Assembly: GCF_019880205.1 (NCBI RefSeq)
Contig: NZ_CP082292.1
Location: 1,364,001-1,428,000 of the forward strand
DNA: 64,000 nt
Reading direction: 5' to 3'
Origin: Pantoea alfalfae
Lineage (GTDB): Bacteria; Pseudomonadota; Gammaproteobacteria; Enterobacterales; Enterobacteriaceae
Position 1 is the first letter of the stretch. Each line of letters begins with the position of its first letter. The notes under the pieces were generated by a model. The model made no database searches. It was not told the DNA's origin and worked only from the letters and a program-made list of their open reading frames with translations. The position numbers were made by a program, and so were the translations under genes. Below, in pieces: positions 60,425-64,000 of this stretch.

Positions 60425-60652
60425 CCTGAATCGCGTTTTTCGTTGATAAAATGAGCAGTGCTGGCGGTGCGTAAAGTCAGAGTAATCTGTTGGTATTCAT
60501 CACAATATTATTGGTGTCATGGTTAAGATCACTGGCGTAAACGCCGCAGGAGCTCCCCTTAGAAACGGCTCAGTCTGGAAAGGTTTCATCGCTTAACGAT
60601 TAAACAGGCGATAGCCGTTGCGGGTTTAAGGAAATAAAATAAAGAGTTAAAT

Positions 60653-62086
60653 ATGCGCGATACTGAATTTACGTTTAAAAGTCTTATTACCAAATTAATG
60701 CTGGCATGTTCAGATTTAATTTGTTTCAACGCAGCGTTATTTGTGGCGATGATGCTAATTAATGCTCAGTCAGGTTCGCCGCTGGCAGATATTTCTGAAA
60801 AAGAAATGAATTTAAAAATTGCCACACACATTTGCCTGTCGGTAATTTGTATTGGCTGGTTCTGGGTAAGGCTGCGTCACTACACTTACCGCAAACCTTT
60901 CTGGTTCGAATTAAAAGAAGTTTTTCGTACCATTCTTATATTTTCTGTTATCGACCTGTCGATTACCGCGCTGTCACAGTGGCAGATGTCGCGTTTCGTC
61001 TGGTTACTGACCTGGATTCTGGCGCTGATTTTAATTCCGACCTGTCGCGCGCTGGCTAAGCGTCTGCTGAATAAAAATGGCTTGTGGAAAAAACAGACCA
61101 TTATTATCGGCAGCAGCAAAAATGCGCACGAAGCCTGGCAGGCGCTGCAAAGTGAAGAGGTCATGGGATTTGACGTCATCGCCTTCTATGACGTTGACGG
61201 AACCTGTCCTCAGGAGATCATGAACGGCGTACCGGTTCTGCGCGACGAGCAAGAGCTGTGGAGCCTGACTAACAGCGAAACCCAGTTTATCGTGGCAGTA
61301 GAATATGAGCAGAGTCAGTATCGCGATGTGTGGCTGAAATCGCTGGCGATGCACAACTGTCGTTCAGTTTCTGTCATCCCGACGCTACGCGGTGTACCGC
61401 TTTACGGTACTGATATGGCCTATATCTTCAGCCACGAAGTGATGATCCTGCGGGTTCAGAATAACCTGGCAAAACGCACTTCGCGTTTCCTGAAGCGAGC
61501 CTTTGATATCGTCGGTGCACTGTCGATTATTCTGATGCTGATGCCGGCACTGCTGGTCCTGGGCTTCCTGGTTGGCCGTGATGGCGGACCACCGATTTAT
61601 GGTCACGAACGTGTCGGCATGAATGGCCGTAAATTCAAATGTCTGAAATTCCGTTCAATGGTGATTAATTCAAAAGAAGTGCTGGAAGAAGTGCTTCGTA
61701 CTGATCCGATTGCGCGTGCGGAATGGGATAAAGATTTCAAACTCAAAAATGATCCACGTATTACTAAAGTGGGCCACTTCATCCGTAAAACAAGCCTCGA
61801 TGAGTTGCCTCAGCTCTGGAACGTGGTGCGCGGTGATATGAGTCTGGTCGGGCCTCGTCCGGTCATTGAAGATGAACTCTGTCGTTATGCTGGTGATGTT
61901 GATTATTACCTGATGGCTAAACCAGGCATGACGGGATTGTGGCAGGTCAGCGGTCGTAATGATGTTGACTATGAAACCCGCGTCTATTTCGACTCGTGGT
62001 ACGTGAAAAACTGGTCACTGTGGAATGACATCGCCATTCTGTTTAAAACAGTGGGCGTGGTGTTGAAACGCGACGGTGCCTATTAA
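60653..62086 (+). CDS. wceG: Undecaprenyl-phosphate galactose phosphotransferase (WbaP type)
   Basis: Initiating sugar-phosphate transferase of the exopolysaccharide: it places galactose-1-phosphate (the usual sugar in this family) on undecaprenyl phosphate. The protein has 477 residues, the same as Erwinia AmsG. Four or five N-terminal membrane segments and a CoA-binding-like central domain are followed by a C-terminal catalytic domain. This domain contains KRAFDIVGALSIILMLMP, FKCLKFRSMV, RKTSLDELPQLWNVV, MSLVGPRPV and KPGMTGLWQVSGR. It opens the cluster behind the JUMPstart leader. Names in use are wceG/cpsA (Pantoea) and amsG (Erwinia). Confidence 0.95.
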   Translation: MRDTEFTFKSLITKLMLACSDLICFNAALFVAMMLINAQSGSPLADISEKEMNLKIATHICLSVICIGWFWVRLRHYTYRKPFWFELKEVFRTILIFSVIDLSITALSQWQMSRFVWLLTWILALILIPTCRALAKRLLNKNGLWKKQTIIIGSSKNAHEAWQALQSEEVMGFDVIAFYDVDGTCPQEIMNGVPVLRDEQELWSLTNSETQFIVAVEYEQSQYRDVWLKSLAMHNCRSVSVIPTLRGVPLYGTDMAYIFSHEVMILRVQNNLAKRTSRFLKRAFDIVGALSIILMLMPALLVLGFLVGRDGGPPIYGHERVGMNGRKFKCLKFRSMVINSKEVLEEVLRTDPIARAEWDKDFKLKNDPRITKVGHFIRKTSLDELPQLWNVVRGDMSLVGPRPVIEDELCRYAGDVDYYLMAKPGMTGLWQVSGRNDVDYETRVYFDSWYVKNWSLWNDIAILFKTVGVVLKRDGAY

Positions 62087-62265
62087 TCGTGAGTCGGAAT
62101 GAGCGTGCTCACGCGCGCTCCGAGGTGTTATGCCGTTGTCAGGCGTGTCGTTAATAGCGGCCATCATCAGGGATATCGCAGTGCATCTATAGTCCGCTAT
62201 GATGCAAGGCGTTTCGGGTACACCCTGGTTGATGGCCACTACTTATAACAAGTGGAGCAAGGATA

Positions 62266-62289
62266 ATGAACGACAGGTTCAGAGCTTAA
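62266..62289 (+). other. Seven-codon ORF with strong ribosome site upstream of wza
   Basis: In the 294-nt gap between wceG and wza, GGAGCAAGGATA precedes ATG at 62266, which reads MNDRFRA then TAA. I see no other gene in 62087-62380. It could be a leader peptide or chance. The gap is long for a tight operon and may hold an internal promoter. Confidence 0.3.
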
Positions 62290-62380
62290 GGCTTAAGTCA
62301 GCCAGGATTTACTTTTTGTTGGACGCTTACACAGCGGCGGTTTCGCCTCTATCAATAAATAACTGATAGCGAAGATCTAA

Positions 62381-63520
62381 ATGATTACAATCAAAATGAA
62401 ATTGATACCCTTGCTGGTATCCGCCACATTCCTTGTCGGGTGTACTGTCGAACCCGGTTCTCGTCTTTCTACATCAGGAAAAGATGTTATTGAGCAACAG
62501 GATAGCAACTTTGACATCGATAAATATGTCAACGTCTTCCCGTTAACGCCTTCACTGGTTGAGAAAATGCGTCCTAAGCCTCTGGTGGCTCAGGCGAACC
62601 CTTCACTGCAGAACGAAATTCAGAACTATGAATACCGTATCGGTGTGGGCGATGTCCTGACCGTGACGGTCTGGGATCACCCGGAACTGACGACACCTGC
62701 GGGCCAGTACCGTAGCGCCAGCGACACCGGCAACTGGGTACATTCTGACGGCACTATCTTCTATCCCTACATTGGCCGTGTGCGTGTAGCGGGCCGTACT
62801 GTTGGCGAAGTGCGTAACGAAGTAGCACGCCGCCTGGCACAGTACATTGAAAGCCCACAGGTTGATGTGAGCATCGCCTCGTTCAAATCACAGAAAACCT
62901 ATGTCACCGGTTCGGTCACGACTTCAGGTCAGCAGCCGATCACTAACGTGCCATTGACGATTCTGGACGCGATTAACGCTGCTGGCGGCCTGGCCCCTGA
63001 TGCTGACTGGCGTAACGTCGTGCTGACGCACAACGGTCGTGAACAGCGCGTCTCTCTGCAGGCACTGATGCAGAATGGCGACCTGAGCCAGAACCACCTC
63101 CTCTATCCGGGCGATATCCTTTACGTTCCGCGTAACGATGATCTGAAAATCTTCGTGATGGGTGAAGTGAAGCAGCAGGCGACCCTGAAAATGGACCGTA
63201 GCGGCATGACGCTGGCGGAAGCACTGGGCAACGCGGCCGGGATGGATCAAACCACCTCTGACGCCACCGGCGTCTTCGTTATCCGTCCACTGCGCGGCAC
63301 CGATCGCAATAAGATTGCCAACATCTATCAGTTGAACACCAAAGATGCGGCATCCATGGTGATGGGAACCGAATTCCAGCTTCAGCCATATGACATCGTG
63401 TATGTCACCTCAACGCCGCTGACGCGCTGGAACCGTGTGATCTCGCAATTACTGCCAACCATTGCGGGTATCAACGATGTGAGCGAGAGCGCACTGCGTA
63501 TCCGCAACTGGTCGAACTAA
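62381..63520 (+). CDS. wza: Polysaccharide export lipoprotein Wza (AmsH)
   Basis: Outer-membrane octameric channel for exopolysaccharide export, 379 residues. A lipoprotein signal ends in LVGC with the lipidated Cys21, followed by Thr. The poly_export and SLBB domains show [27 protein letters not shown] in outline, [21 protein letters not shown] and [25 protein letters not shown]. It matches E. coli Wza throughout. The start at 62381 gives an N-terminus aligned with the E. coli protein, although an ATG at 62396 is possible. wzb follows after 9 nt. Confidence 0.97.
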   Translation: MITIKMKLIPLLVSATFLVGCTVEPGSRLSTSGKDVIEQQDSNFDIDKYVNVFPLTPSLVEKMRPKPLVAQANPSLQNEIQNYEYRIGVGDVLTVTVWDHPELTTPAGQYRSASDTGNWVHSDGTIFYPYIGRVRVAGRTVGEVRNEVARRLAQYIESPQVDVSIASFKSQKTYVTGSVTTSGQQPITNVPLTILDAINAAGGLAPDADWRNVVLTHNGREQRVSLQALMQNGDLSQNHLLYPGDILYVPRNDDLKIFVMGEVKQQATLKMDRSGMTLAEALGNAAGMDQTTSDATGVFVIRPLRGTDRNKIANIYQLNTKDAASMVMGTEFQLQPYDIVYVTSTPLTRWNRVISQLLPTIAGINDVSESALRIRNWSN

Positions 63521-63529
63521 GGTCTGACC

Positions 63530-63964
63530 ATGATTACGTCCGTGTTAGTCGTTTGCGTTGGCAACATCTGCCGCTCTCCGACCGGAGAGCGCCTGTTTAA
63601 ACGTGCGCTGCCCGATTTAGATGTTCGCTCTGCCGGCCTGGGGGCGCTTGTCGGCCACCCGGCCGACAAAATGGCATCCTCTGTTGCCGAAGCGCAGGGT
63701 CTGTCGCTGGAAGGCCATCAGGCACAACAGTTAACAGCCGAAATGTGCCGCAACACTGACCTGATTCTGGTCATGGAGAAGCGACATATTGAACAGGTGA
63801 ATCGCATCGACCCCGCCGCACGTGGCAAAACCATGTTGCTTGGGCACTGGCTCAATCAGAAAGAAATTGCGGATCCGTACCGAAAAAGCCGTGAGGCCTT
63901 TGAAGAGATTTACGGATTACTGGAAAACGCTACCCAGAAATGGGTCAACGTATTAAGCCGATAG
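63530..63964 (+). CDS. wzb: Low-molecular-weight protein tyrosine phosphatase Wzb (AmsI)
   Basis: Cytoplasmic phosphatase of 144 residues that dephosphorylates the tyrosine kinase Wzc and so controls polymer export. The catalytic loop CVGNICRSP holds nucleophile Cys9 and Arg15, and the general acid Asp115 lies in ADPYRKS. It resembles E. coli Wzb and Erwinia AmsI. It is 9 nt after wza and 12 nt before the next start, consistent with one transcript. Confidence 0.97.
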   Translation: MITSVLVVCVGNICRSPTGERLFKRALPDLDVRSAGLGALVGHPADKMASSVAEAQGLSLEGHQAQQLTAEMCRNTDLILVMEKRHIEQVNRIDPAARGKTMLLGHWLNQKEIADPYRKSREAFEEIYGLLENATQKWVNVLSR

Positions 63965-63976
63965 TTGGGATTATCC

Positions 63977-64000
63977 ATGAATATAAAAAATAAGGTCAGA
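63977..64000 (+). CDS. wzc: Start of the next cluster gene, probably tyrosine kinase Wzc (AmsA)
   Basis: Only eight codons are inside the window (MNIKNKVR), beginning 12 nt after wzb. The ribosome site is a GGGA stretch just before. Identity is inferred from the invariant wza-wzb-wzc order; the visible residues do not prove it. Confidence 0.5.

Larger units (their letters stand above)
59857..60652 (+). promoter_or_regulatory. Exopolysaccharide cluster leader, about 0.8 kb without a conventional gene
   Basis: AT-rich spacer between yegH and wceG. It carries an RcsAB-like box (60078-60091), a short coding-like leader (60376-60420) and a JUMPstart/ops element ending at 60424. A fragment CCAGGGATGGCGGG near 60188-60201 resembles an inner hairpin of the structured repeat family. 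E. amylovora amsG and P. stewartii cpsA are also RcsAB-activated from far upstream, so a long untranslated leader is expected. Confidence 0.75.

Overview
This window is enterobacterial chromosome, most likely Pantoea or a close Erwiniaceae relative. Three things support that. The gene order follows the E. coli 46-48 min region (asmA/yegH side through to yeiG-folE). The encoded proteins are close to their E. coli counterparts. The right end opens an exopolysaccharide cluster of the stewartan/amylovoran type (wceG/amsG, wza/amsH, wzb/amsI, start of wzc/amsA). I recognise no rRNA, tRNA, insertion sequence, prophage, CRISPR array or defence island. The genus is an inference from memory of gene content, not from a database search.

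Layout. 1-2604 (minus): formaldehyde detoxification (fghA, cut by the window edge, and frmA) and a LysR regulator divergent from a YjiJ-type MFS transporter. 3974-10962 (plus): folE, yeiB, galS and the mglBAC galactose/methyl-galactoside ABC importer; the galS and mgl promoters share the same GalR/S operator and CRP-site geometry. 11012-11540: a repeat-rich spacer. 11601-18773 (minus): sanA, maeA, cdd, yohK, yohJ, metG. 18950-22952: mrp, a convergent acetyltransferase gene, then ahpC-ahpF behind an OxyR-type site. 23014-26283: an AEC-family carrier, a small cysteine/histidine protein, and a TPP riboswitch controlling thiM-thiD.

26336-32238 (minus): a sugar-acid operon, rspA-rspB-ydfJ-ydfI-rspR, that can be read as an L-gulonate/D-mannonate route to 2-keto-3-deoxygluconate. 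32692-46303 (minus): yegS, trhP, and the mdtABCD-baeSR multidrug efflux and envelope-stress operon. 46542-49054 (plus): an aldo/keto reductase and an OprB-type porin. 49288-54829 (minus): yegD, the c-di-GMP enzyme gene dgcE and a PAP2-like membrane protein. 55114-58254 (plus): udk, dcd, asmA, convergent with yegH. 59857-64000: a leader of about 0.8 kb with RcsAB-like and JUMPstart/ops signals, then the first exopolysaccharide genes.

The most unusual signal is non-coding. A family of structured elements of about 103 bp occurs three times in intergenic DNA (11234-11336, 32501-32603, and inverted within 49098-49212). Each has paired outer arms and two inner hairpins with an ATCCCT-like loop. The two closest copies align without gaps, and half of their differences are paired changes that keep the inner stems intact. 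I found no new multi-gene system; most coding content is conserved housekeeping.
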